NCBI GenBank assembly: GCA_963757125.1
Contig: CAVWQP010000010.1
Coordinates: 1 to 43,904, forward strand
DNA: 43,904 nt
Source of the DNA: CAVVSD01 sp963757125
GTDB lineage: Bacteria > Actinomycetota > Thermoleophilia > Solirubrobacterales > Solirubrobacteraceae
Direction: 5' to 3'
A program made the translations under genes and the position numbers. Positions 31,470 to 38,807 of the stretch are shown piece by piece (positions within the stretch are counted from its first letter, which is position 1; the number at the start of each line of letters is the position of its first letter). Below the pieces are notes generated by a model, which did no database searches, had not been told where the DNA came from, and saw nothing but the letters and a program-made list of their open reading frames with translations.

Positions 31470-31510
31470 GTCCGTGGCGTCCGCGGGAGCGTACCCGCGG
31501 CGCCACGGAC
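31470..31510 (-). terminator. Long hairpin after the MetE-like operon
   Basis: GTCCGTGGC (31470-31478) pairs with GCCACGGAC (31502-31510), and inside it CCGCGGG (31481-31487) pairs with CCCGCGG (31494-31500), around a 6-base loop. It starts 7 bases past the stop of the last gene in the four-gene operon (31518) and precedes the SARP fragment. The 5' side also has a tandem GTCCGTGGC repeat. Confidence 0.7.
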
Positions 31511-31517
31511 GACGGGG

Positions 31518-32558
31518 TCAGCGCACCGGTGCCGCGACGCGCCCGTGCAGCTCGAGCAGCTGCTCGAGACTCGGGCCGTCCGTCCCGCGATCGGCGATCC
31601 GCGCCATGCCGCACTCGGTCGCGACGGCGAACTCCCGGCCGCCGCTCCCCCGCACCGCCGCCGCGATGATCTCGTTCGTGCGCCCCTCGTCGCCGGCATA
31701 GTCGATGACGCCGAGCGACAGCCGCGGCGCGTCCAGGTCCCGCAGCGGCGCGAAGTACGCCGGGTCGCGGCCCGTCTCCCGGTCGGCGGGCATGTGCACG
31801 AACGCGGACCGGTCGCCCAGCGCGTTCGCCAGCCCGACGCACAGCGAGAGGTCCTCCGGCACCGCGAAGTGACGGTGCCGGTAGTCGCCGTAGCAGAAGT
31901 GCACGCCCTGCTCGACGGATGCCGGTACGGCATCCAGCGCCTCGACGAGCGACCGGCGCACGGCGTCCTCCGTCGCGAGTGCCGGCGTCGCCGGGAAGTT
32001 CCCGGTGAGCGCGCCGATCTCGACCGCCACGTCGTGCTGGAGGAGGAGATCGTCGCCCACGAGATCGGCGATGTCCGCGATCTCGCCGGCGATGGCGGCC
32101 GCGTAGACAGGGAGGAGCTGCTCCTGGTCCTCCGCCCGCACCCACGCGATGATCGAGGCGTAGGGCGTGGGGACGCACACCTGGAACTTGACGCCCTCCG
32201 GCACGACGCCCTCGTCGCGCAGGCGCCGGAAGATCGCGTAGGACTCCTCCGCGGCGTCCGCGTAGCCGAGGGAGCGGGCCGGGATCCCCGCGAAGGACGG
32301 CAGGACCGCCAGGGCCGGGAAGACGCTGTACTCGTCGTTCTCGGCACCCGCGACGCCGTGGGTGCCGACCGGCTCGATCCCCTCGATCGCGGTCAGCTTG
32401 TCGATCTGCCAGAAGATCCACTGCTGGCGATCGCCGGTCTCGCCATCGGGAATGGCGTGCAGATGCCGCCCGAGGATCCGTGCGGCGGTCGTCATCGCCG
32501 CCTCTGCGTCGGGTGCGTGCAGGCCTCCGACGAGATGTGCGCCAACGGTGTCGGTCAT
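31518..32558 (-). CDS. MetE C-domain-like zinc protein, copy 2
   Basis: A 346-residue barrel protein of the UROD/MetE superfamily, often annotated as cobalamin-independent methionine synthase II-like. Family marks are HLVGGLHAPDAEAAM, RHLHAIPDGETGDRQQWIFW and VKFQVCVPTPYASIIAWV. Zinc ligands are consistent with His220-x-Cys222 in GVHFCYGDYRHRHF and Cys316 in FAVATECGMAR. It lacks the N-terminal half of true MetE, so it probably does not make methionine with folate. Related short proteins include epoxyalkane:coenzyme M transferase, which adds a thiol to an epoxide. It is the last gene of a four-gene operon, overlapping the epoxide hydrolase stop (ATGA). Confidence 0.82.
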   Translation of the reverse strand: MTDTVGAHLVGGLHAPDAEAAMTTAARILGRHLHAIPDGETGDRQQWIFWQIDKLTAIEGIEPVGTHGVAGAENDEYSVFPALAVLPSFAGIPARSLGYADAAEESYAIFRRLRDEGVVPEGVKFQVCVPTPYASIIAWVRAEDQEQLLPVYAAAIAGEIADIADLVGDDLLLQHDVAVEIGALTGNFPATPALATEDAVRRSLVEALDAVPASVEQGVHFCYGDYRHRHFAVPEDLSLCVGLANALGDRSAFVHMPADRETGRDPAYFAPLRDLDAPRLSLGVIDYAGDEGRTNEIIAAAVRGSGGREFAVATECGMARIADRGTDGPSLEQLLELHGRVAAPVR

Positions 32559-33565
32559 GTGGACGGCCTCTCCAGCATCCCCGCGATCGCCGCGGTCGTC
32601 TCGGTCGGGCTCTCGAGGGTCCAGAAGTGGCCCCCGGGGATGAACTCCACGTCGACGCTCTTCGCGTTCGGGATGTACTCGCGCGCGTCCTCGTAGAACT
32701 CACGCGGCTGGCTGCGTGACTCCGCCCCCTGCAGGATCGTCACCGGCGAGGTCCAGGCCGGCAGGAGCGATCGGCGCCGCTGGATCCACTCCTTGCGGAA
32801 CGTCGACGAGAGGAAGTAGCGCGGCAACGCACGCGTGATGTCCGGGTACATGAACTCCTGGATGACCCGTCGCATGTCCGCCTCGGGGATCGGGAGGTTC
32901 GCGACGAACGTGTAGACCCAGATGGCGAACCGCTTGGGGTCGTTCATCAGGCCGCTCCACGGCGCCGAGGCGAAGAGCTCGTCCTGCGGCGCGAGGACCG
33001 GGTTGAAGTGGAAGAGATGCTGCTCGCCGCGGCCGTAGCGGAGCACGCGGTCGGGGTGCTTGGCCGCGATGAAATCGGCCTGGACGGTGCCTCGATCATG
33101 CGTCACGAGGTTGAACCGCTCGACGCCGATCTCGTCGAGCAGGGCCACGAGCTGGTCGGCGGCGGCCTCGTGGCGGAAGTCACCGCGCTCCTTGCTCGAC
33201 TGCCCGTAGCCCTTGAGATCGATGGCGATGCCGCGGAACCGGGGGGCCAGGGTCGCCATCTGGTGGTGCCACTGGAACCAGGAGTCGGGGATGCCATGGA
33301 GGTAGACGACCGGCTCGCCGGCGCCCGCCTCGACGTAGTGCCACAGCAACGTCTCGTGGTCGCCCGGCGCCTCCGCGAACCGGTGTGTGAACGTGACGCC
33401 GTCGAGCGTCTCGACGTCGCCGTCCGCATCAGCGGTGCGCGGTTCGACGTCCGCGTACGTCTCGGTGCGCCGGGCCACCTCCTCGTCGTCGGGCACGAAC
33501 GTCTCCAGCGCTCGCTGCGCCCGCTCCGGAAGGTCGGTGTACGTCAGGTCCATCACGTCAGCCAT
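32555..33565 (-). CDS. Alpha/beta-hydrolase, epoxide hydrolase type
   Basis: A 336-residue hydrolase that should open an epoxide or act on a related ester/halide. The oxyanion motif HGIPDSWFQWH is at 90-100, the nucleophile is Asp157 in NLVTHDRGTVQAD, and the catalytic His sits in IPGGHFWTLESP near the end. The nucleophile elbow reads H-D-R-G rather than the common H-D-W-G. A cap region (DPKRFAIWVYTFVANLPIPE) lies between. The stop overlaps the start of the second MetE-like gene; the first MetE-like gene is 19 bases upstream. Position between two thiol-transferase-like genes suggests an epoxide in the pathway. Confidence 0.85.
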   Translation of the reverse strand: MADVMDLTYTDLPERAQRALETFVPDDEEVARRTETYADVEPRTADADGDVETLDGVTFTHRFAEAPGDHETLLWHYVEAGAGEPVVYLHGIPDSWFQWHHQMATLAPRFRGIAIDLKGYGQSSKERGDFRHEAAADQLVALLDEIGVERFNLVTHDRGTVQADFIAAKHPDRVLRYGRGEQHLFHFNPVLAPQDELFASAPWSGLMNDPKRFAIWVYTFVANLPIPEADMRRVIQEFMYPDITRALPRYFLSSTFRKEWIQRRRSLLPAWTSPVTILQGAESRSQPREFYEDAREYIPNAKSVDVEFIPGGHFWTLESPTETTAAIAGMLERPST

Positions 33566-33584
33566 GGCTGTGCCTCCTCGAAGG

Positions 33585-34667
33585 TCACGCGCGTGAGCCG
33601 AGCAGCACCTGCTCGGCGACGTCGCGGTGCAGCTGCAGCAGCGGCCGCACCGTGCTGGGGTTGCGTCGTCCGAACCCGCACTCGGTCGCCACCCCGAGGT
33701 TCGTGTCGACCACGCGGCGGGCGGCGTCGAGCCGCCGGCGGGCGCCGTCGACGCCGTCCTGGGGGTGGATGAGGCCCAGGAACAGCTGGGCGTCCGGGGC
33801 CTCGAGGTCCGCCAGAGGCGCGAAGTACGCGTCGTCGTCCCTCGCGATCGGGACCGGCACGTGGACCCAGTCGACGGGCCGATCGAACCGGACGACTGCC
33901 TCGTTGGCCATGCGGGTGAGCAGCCCGAGGTCCTCGGGCTCGACGATGTGGTGGCCGCCCAGGTCCCCGTAGCAGAGGTGCAGGCCGACGAGCGCGTCCT
34001 CGGGGACCATCGTCGAGATCGCCGAGAGCATCGCGGTGTACCGCTCCCAGGCGCTCTCGTGCGAAGGCATCCAGGGGTAGGCGCCCTCGAGGTCCATCAC
34101 CTCGTTGCAGATGTCCCACTGCACCGCGAGGTCGCCCGCGGGGATCACGTCGAGGATGCGCTCGATCTCGCGGCGCAGTGCGACGGTGTAGCCCGCGAGG
34201 ACCTTCTCGTGGTCGTCGGCGTCGGCACGGAAGAACGCCCAGATCCCGCCGGGCGGCGTGGGCAGCGCGACCTGGAGGCGCACACCGTCGGGGATGCGGC
34301 CCGCGTCACGCAGATCGCTGAACGCCACCCAGGACCGGATCGCCTCGTCGGCGTAGAAGAGCTCGCCGTACTCGACTCGGTCCACCCCCTCGCGGACGCG
34401 GAAGCTCCAGAGGTCCTCGAAGCCGTGCGGGCTCCACTGGAGGACCCCGTCCTCGGACCCTGGGCGCTGCAGCGTCTCGAGGTCGGGGTGCGGGTGGTGG
34501 ACGAAGTAGGCCTGGAAGTTGATCCAGTTGGTGCGGTAGCGCGTCTCTCCGTCGGGGAGGGCGAAGACGTGACCGCCGATCGCGTCGGCTCCGGCCGCGA
34601 GGACCTGCTCGGCGTCGGCGAGCGGCACGCTGCCGACGAGCGAGATGGGGGCGTCGGTCCGCGGCAT
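33585..34667 (-). CDS. MetE C-domain-like zinc protein, copy 1
   Basis: A 360-residue relative of copy 2. Equivalent motifs are LVGSVPLADAEQVLAAGADA, GGHVFALPDGETRYRTNWIN, RLQVALPTPPGGIWAFFRAD and WDICNEVMDLEGAYPW. Zinc ligands are His230-x-Cys232 in VGLHLCYGDLGGHH and Cys330 in GVATECGFGRRN. The pair shares the same skeleton but is clearly diverged, so they may act on different substrates or as a heteromer. The ATG overlaps the YCII gene stop by one base (TGATG). True MetE function is unlikely given the missing N-terminal half and the presence of metH. Confidence 0.82.
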   Translation of the reverse strand: MPRTDAPISLVGSVPLADAEQVLAAGADAIGGHVFALPDGETRYRTNWINFQAYFVHHPHPDLETLQRPGSEDGVLQWSPHGFEDLWSFRVREGVDRVEYGELFYADEAIRSWVAFSDLRDAGRIPDGVRLQVALPTPPGGIWAFFRADADDHEKVLAGYTVALRREIERILDVIPAGDLAVQWDICNEVMDLEGAYPWMPSHESAWERYTAMLSAISTMVPEDALVGLHLCYGDLGGHHIVEPEDLGLLTRMANEAVVRFDRPVDWVHVPVPIARDDDAYFAPLADLEAPDAQLFLGLIHPQDGVDGARRRLDAARRVVDTNLGVATECGFGRRNPSTVRPLLQLHRDVAEQVLLGSRA

Positions 34668-35065
34668 CAGATGACCTGCGTCTTGCCGCCCGAGAAGAGG
34701 ACGCGGACGTTGAGGCTGCCCTCGTTGAGCAGCCAGGGACGGATTCGGAACGACCGTGCCCCTGACTTGTGCATCGGGTCATCCTCGGCGTACCGCGTCG
34801 CCTCCTCGAGGGAGTCGGCCCGGTACATGAACAAGCCGTCGCCCAGCCACTCCCGCTCGTCCGGGGTCGCCATGGGTCCGGCGGCCCACATGATCCCGTC
34901 GACTTCCAGCTTGGTCTGGTAACGGACGTGCTCGTCGACCACCTCGAGGATGGGTCCGAGCCCGTTCGTGGGCTCGCTGAAGACCACGTAGAGCTGTTTC
35001 GCGAGCAACTCGTGCTCCCGCGAGTAGTCGACCATGGACTGCCAGGTCATCTCGGTGTCGGGCAC
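34667..35065 (-). CDS. YCII-related protein
   Basis: A 132-residue protein with a dimeric ferredoxin-like YCII core: KQLYVVFSEPTNGLGPILEV, EVDGIMWAAGPMATPDEREW and GLFMYRADSLEEATRYAEDD, then DPMHKSGARSFRIRPWLLNE. YCII folds act as small isomerases or dehydrochlorinase-like enzymes, with a His/Asp pair; a conserved His follows in DEHVRYQ and DPMHKSG. The GTG at 35065 is favoured by AGGAG ten bases upstream, over a GTG at 35086. First gene of the four-gene operon; the large MalT/SARP regulator ends 79 bases upstream on the same strand. Confidence 0.82.
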   Translation of the reverse strand: MPDTEMTWQSMVDYSREHELLAKQLYVVFSEPTNGLGPILEVVDEHVRYQTKLEVDGIMWAAGPMATPDEREWLGDGLFMYRADSLEEATRYAEDDPMHKSGARSFRIRPWLLNEGSLNVRVLFSGGKTQVI

Positions 35066-35144
35066 GCCGCTTGCTCTCCTCTGCACCCGGGTTTACGGAC
35101 GCGAGGGACGTTCGCCGACGCGGCGTTAACCGACCCGCAACGCG

Positions 35145-38100
35145 CTACGCCCGAGCCCTGCTGCGCAGGCTGTCGACCAGCGCCTGCGTCGCGGGCGACG
35201 GTTCGATCCCGACGCCTGCGAGCGAGGCGCGGCACTCGCGGTACGCGCCGATCACCGCGTCGTGGTCGCCGACGGCCGCGGCGATCTGCATCAGGATCTG
35301 CCATCCCCGCTCGCGGTAGGGATCCGTGCGCACCGTGTCCTGGGCATGCCGCGCTGCCGCGGCATGCTCGCCCGCCCGCAGGTGGGTCTCGGCCAACGTC
35401 ATCCGCGCCTCCGCGGCGAGCGTCGTCAGGCGCTCGCGCTGGGCGTCGATCCATGCCGAGCTGCGTCCGCGGAAGAACTCCCCGCCGTCGTACAGCGCGA
35501 GCGCCGCCTCGAGCGCGGCGGTCTGCTCCTGGCCGAGCAGGCGGCCGGCCTCCGAGAGCAGGACGTCGAACTGCTGGGCCTGTGACGACAGGACGACGTC
35601 CGGGTGCAGCGAGACCGTCAGCTTGTCGACGCTCAGCGCATCCGCCTGCGGGAGCGCCTCGCGGAGATGGAGGATCGCCTGGCGCAGGTACGTGCGCGCC
35701 GCGGTGTCGTCGCGTCCGTCGAAGAGCGCGTCAAGGAGATCGATGCGTCGCGCTTTGCGGCCAGGACGGTCGACGAGGTGCGCCAGGAGCTCGGAGCTCT
35801 TCGCGATTCGGGGTCGCACCTCCTGACCGTCGACGAGCAGCCGGACCTCGCCGAACTCCTGCAGCTCGATGCGGCGGCCGGACGGGAGGTCGCGTCGCTC
35901 GCGCTCCTGCACGAGCCGGCGGCTGACCCCGTGCCACGCCGAGTCGGCGCGAGGCTCTGCGTCCATGCACCGCGTGAGCACTGCTGGGTGATCCGTCAAC
36001 GCCTGCAGCAGCGTGTGCTGGGACCCGAGGGAGGCGCATCCGGCGAGCGCGAGCTCCGCAGCCGCGTCGGCGCCCTCTTCGTCCCCAGCGCGCCACCGCG
36101 CCTCGGCGAGGTAGACCGCCGCCGTCGGGAGCTCGAGCCCCCGTTCGCCGCGCCGCATGTGCTCGACAGAGCGCTCGAGCTCCGACAGCGCCTCGTCGTC
36201 GCGGTCGAGCATGAGCAGCGCCCGGCCGCGCCAGCACTCGGCCACCTCGGCGAGGAAGCCGAATCCCTCCGCGGCGGGCGAGACTCCGAGCGGCTCGAGG
36301 ATCTCGAGCGCCAGCGCCGGATCGTCCCGCAGGCGGATGGCGTGTTTGGCCCGCAGCACCTCATTGAGCAGTGCGAGCATGCGGGAGCCCGTCCGGTCGA
36401 TCAGCTCGCGGCCCTCGACGAGGGCGGCGAGGGCGTCCTCCGTGCGACGGAGATCGATGAGGATCTCGGGGTACGCGATGGCGTGGAGCCACACGTCGGT
36501 GCTCCCGGACGAGGCCGACGCCTCGTACACGGCCAGCGCCGCGGACGTGCGGCCGCTCGCACGCAGGCGGGAGACCGTGAACGGGACGCTGAGCGACGCG
36601 GACCAGCGCGACGTCGCCAGCTCGCGGACCTGCGCCATCTCCCCGCGCACGAAGTGGGCGCGGATCCGGACGACGTCGAGCGGGCCCTCGACGGTCGGCG
36701 GTGGGACCCAGCGCACGTCGGCGGCGCACACGGCATCGAAGAGCCGTCCCGCCACCTCCAGCTCCGGTGTCCCCGGGTGCTCGCGAATGAGCGCGTGGAC
36801 GTCGTCGTGCCGTGCCACGTGGTGATAGCACCACGCGAGGAGGGCCACCATCTCCCATCCGAGACCCCCGAGCACGGCTGCGCCCTCCGGGGAGCGCAGT
36901 TGGTCGGCGATCGCGGCGCCTCGAGGGAAGTGCCACTGGCCGGTCGCGGACATGAGCGCGGCGCGCCAGAGCGGGGGAGTCAGCTCGACGCCCGCGCGGG
37001 TGAACGCGGCCAGCCAGCGGTCGGCGTGCTCGAGGTCCAGCCGCTGGATGAGCTGCGGGATGGCCCGCTCGGCGGGAGCGACGGCGTCCTCCTCGGCCCC
37101 GGCGAGCAGGAGCTCCTCGACGGCCTCCTCGTCGTGGCCCTGCTCGATCCACATGCACGCGACGCGCCGCCGCAACGGCCCGATCGCCGACGCGCCCCGG
37201 CGGCTCAGGAGCTCGCGGAGGTACTCCCGGAACCGCGTGTGCAGGCGCAGGGACGAGCCGTCGGCGGACCACACGGCCGGGAGATGCTTGTCCCGCAACG
37301 CCGCCATGACGCTCGGCCCTTCATCTGCGCCGATGACGGCGGCGACCTCTGGGGTGATCTCGTCCACGAGCGATGCGCGAACGAGGAACTCCCGTTCGCC
37401 GGCCGAGAGCCTGTCCAGGATCTCGTGCGAGAGATAGCCGTAGAACGGGTCGCTCTCGCCACCGCTTCCCAGCACGTGTGCGTCGGATCGCCACGCCTCG
37501 AACATGACGCCCGCCACCCAGCCGCCGGTGGCCTCGAGGACGGACGCGGCGTCGGCATCGCTGTGGCCCGCGACGCTCAGCGCCGCCTCGGCCTCGCCCT
37601 CGGTGAACGCGAGCTCGGACTCCCCGACACGCGCCGCGGACGCCGTCCCCGCGTGGATGTCGATCTCCTCGCGGCTCACGAGCACGACGGTCACACCGTC
37701 GGGCGCGTACCGCACGAAGGAGCCGATCACGGCCAGCGCCGCATCGCTGTGCGCGAGATGCTCCAGCTCGTCGAGCACGACCACGACCGGCGCGGCCACG
37801 AGCGTCTCGGCCAGCATGCCGGCGACCTCCGCGTGCGCCAGGCGCTCGTCGAGCAGCTCGTCGACGAGAGTCCCCGTCGCGCCCGGCTGGGGCGCGAGCG
37901 CCGCTTCGAGGTACGTCAGGAGGCGACCCGGAGCGCGATCGGTCGCGTCGACGGTCAGCCAGCGCAGCTCGCGCGGGTCGCGCGCCGCAGCGCGGAGGAC
38001 CGCCGTGGTCTTGCCCGCGCCGGCGGTCGCGCAGACCCAGACGATCCGCCGGCTCGCAAACAGATCGGCGAGGTGGGCCTCGACGCGCGGTCGCTCGATG

Positions 38101-38153
38101 ACGTGACCGTGGAGGTTGGGCGGGGTCAGCTTGGCGTGGATGACCCGGCGCAT
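35145..38153 (-). CDS. MalT-like ATPase with C-terminal SARP/BTAD domains
   Basis: A 1002-residue regulator. The N-terminus resembles MalT/STAND activators: LTPPNLHGHVIERPRVEAHL, Walker A CATAGAGKTT (about 40-50), Walker B VVVVLDELEHLAH and the VTVVLVSREE sensor. A long helical-repeat middle covers about 300-750. The C-terminal fifth has a SARP winged helix (RIELQEFGEVRLLVDGQEVR, LLAHLVDRPGRKARRIDLLD, TYLRQAILHLREAL) and a BTAD domain (FDVLLSEAGRLLGQEQTAAL to AGVGIEPSPATQALVDSLR). Thus the DNA-binding head is near the C-terminus, as in LuxR-type MalT proteins but with a SARP head. ATG at 38153. It lies upstream of the YCII-MetE-like-hydrolase operon on the same strand and is its likely activator (inference). 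Confidence 0.92.
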   Translation of the reverse strand: MRRVIHAKLTPPNLHGHVIERPRVEAHLADLFASRRIVWVCATAGAGKTTAVLRAAARDPRELRWLTVDATDRAPGRLLTYLEAALAPQPGATGTLVDELLDERLAHAEVAGMLAETLVAAPVVVVLDELEHLAHSDAALAVIGSFVRYAPDGVTVVLVSREEIDIHAGTASAARVGESELAFTEGEAEAALSVAGHSDADAASVLEATGGWVAGVMFEAWRSDAHVLGSGGESDPFYGYLSHEILDRLSAGEREFLVRASLVDEITPEVAAVIGADEGPSVMAALRDKHLPAVWSADGSSLRLHTRFREYLRELLSRRGASAIGPLRRRVACMWIEQGHDEEAVEELLLAGAEEDAVAPAERAIPQLIQRLDLEHADRWLAAFTRAGVELTPPLWRAALMSATGQWHFPRGAAIADQLRSPEGAAVLGGLGWEMVALLAWCYHHVARHDDVHALIREHPGTPELEVAGRLFDAVCAADVRWVPPPTVEGPLDVVRIRAHFVRGEMAQVRELATSRWSASLSVPFTVSRLRASGRTSAALAVYEASASSGSTDVWLHAIAYPEILIDLRRTEDALAALVEGRELIDRTGSRMLALLNEVLRAKHAIRLRDDPALALEILEPLGVSPAAEGFGFLAEVAECWRGRALLMLDRDDEALSELERSVEHMRRGERGLELPTAAVYLAEARWRAGDEEGADAAAELALAGCASLGSQHTLLQALTDHPAVLTRCMDAEPRADSAWHGVSRRLVQERERRDLPSGRRIELQEFGEVRLLVDGQEVRPRIAKSSELLAHLVDRPGRKARRIDLLDALFDGRDDTAARTYLRQAILHLREALPQADALSVDKLTVSLHPDVVLSSQAQQFDVLLSEAGRLLGQEQTAALEAALALYDGGEFFRGRSSAWIDAQRERLTTLAAEARMTLAETHLRAGEHAAAARHAQDTVRTDPYRERGWQILMQIAAAVGDHDAVIGAYRECRASLAGVGIEPSPATQALVDSLRSRARA

Positions 38154-38352
38154 GCCGAGTCGAACCGTAGCCCGCCGAGCCTCGGCTCGTCCTCTGACAC
38201 GCGTCGAGCTGCCACGATGCAGGAACCGCCTCACATGCAGAGGCCGTCGACGGCAGCGGCGCGGCCGAGAAGCGCGCCGAGCACATGACAGATCGGGAGG
38301 ACCCCGTCGCGGCGCGTTGACCGCGGCCGCCCACCGTCCCTGCTGGGACCAC

Positions 38353-38796
38353 ATGATCATCGCGCCCCTCTGGGTCGCGTATCGCGCCAACCTCGGGACG
38401 CTGCTGCGAACGTGCGACGCGACCGGCGCCTGCCTCGCCGTCCCGGACACATCGCACTACCACGACGCGCTCGCCATCGGCGACACGCTCGGCGCGCATC
38501 GCGGGTGTGTCCACTGGGTCGCCTCCGGCAAGGCTCGGTGGATCGCCGAGCAGCGGGCGGCCAGCTGGCGGATCCTCGCCGTCGAGGCCTGTGACGGCGC
38601 CACACCGCTGCACGAGCTCGCGCCCGCCCGCGAGCGCACCGTGGTCCTGCTGGGCCACGAGCACAGAGGCGTGCCGGACGACGTCCTCGCCGGCGCCGAC
38701 GAGCGTGTCGAGATCCCGATGCTCGGCCGCGGCGGAAGCCTCAACGTCGCGGTCGCCGGGAGCCTCGTCGCCTACCGCCTCGCGGGGTTGGCGTGA
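38353..38796 (+). CDS. SpoU-family RNA 2'-O-methyltransferase
   Basis: A 147-residue trefoil-knot (SPOUT) methyltransferase with the three SpoU motifs: motif 1 VAYRANLGTLLRTCDATG, motif 2 VVLLGHEHRGVPDDVL, motif 3 VEIPMLGRGGSLNVAVAGSL. It has no N-terminal RNA-binding extension, like the TrmL (tRNA wobble position) type, but the central segment (TLGAHRGCVHWVASGKARWI) is not diagnostic. The ATG at 38353 places motif 1 at the usual distance from the N-terminus. Divergent from the MalT/SARP regulator; convergent with hyuB. Confidence 0.88.
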   Translation: MIIAPLWVAYRANLGTLLRTCDATGACLAVPDTSHYHDALAIGDTLGAHRGCVHWVASGKARWIAEQRAASWRILAVEACDGATPLHELAPARERTVVLLGHEHRGVPDDVLAGADERVEIPMLGRGGSLNVAVAGSLVAYRLAGLA

Positions 38797-38807
38797 TTCC
38801 TCCCGCG

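Noticed and set aside
31520..34667. Naming the two MetE-like proteins as methionine synthase metE
   Set aside because: They are under half the length of MetE, lack its N-terminal barrel, and metH is present; only the zinc-barrel resemblance is supported.
35604..38288. 894-codon open frame antisense to the MalT/SARP regulator
   Set aside because: A shadow of the regulator's codon bias; the sense strand has clear Walker, SARP and BTAD motifs.
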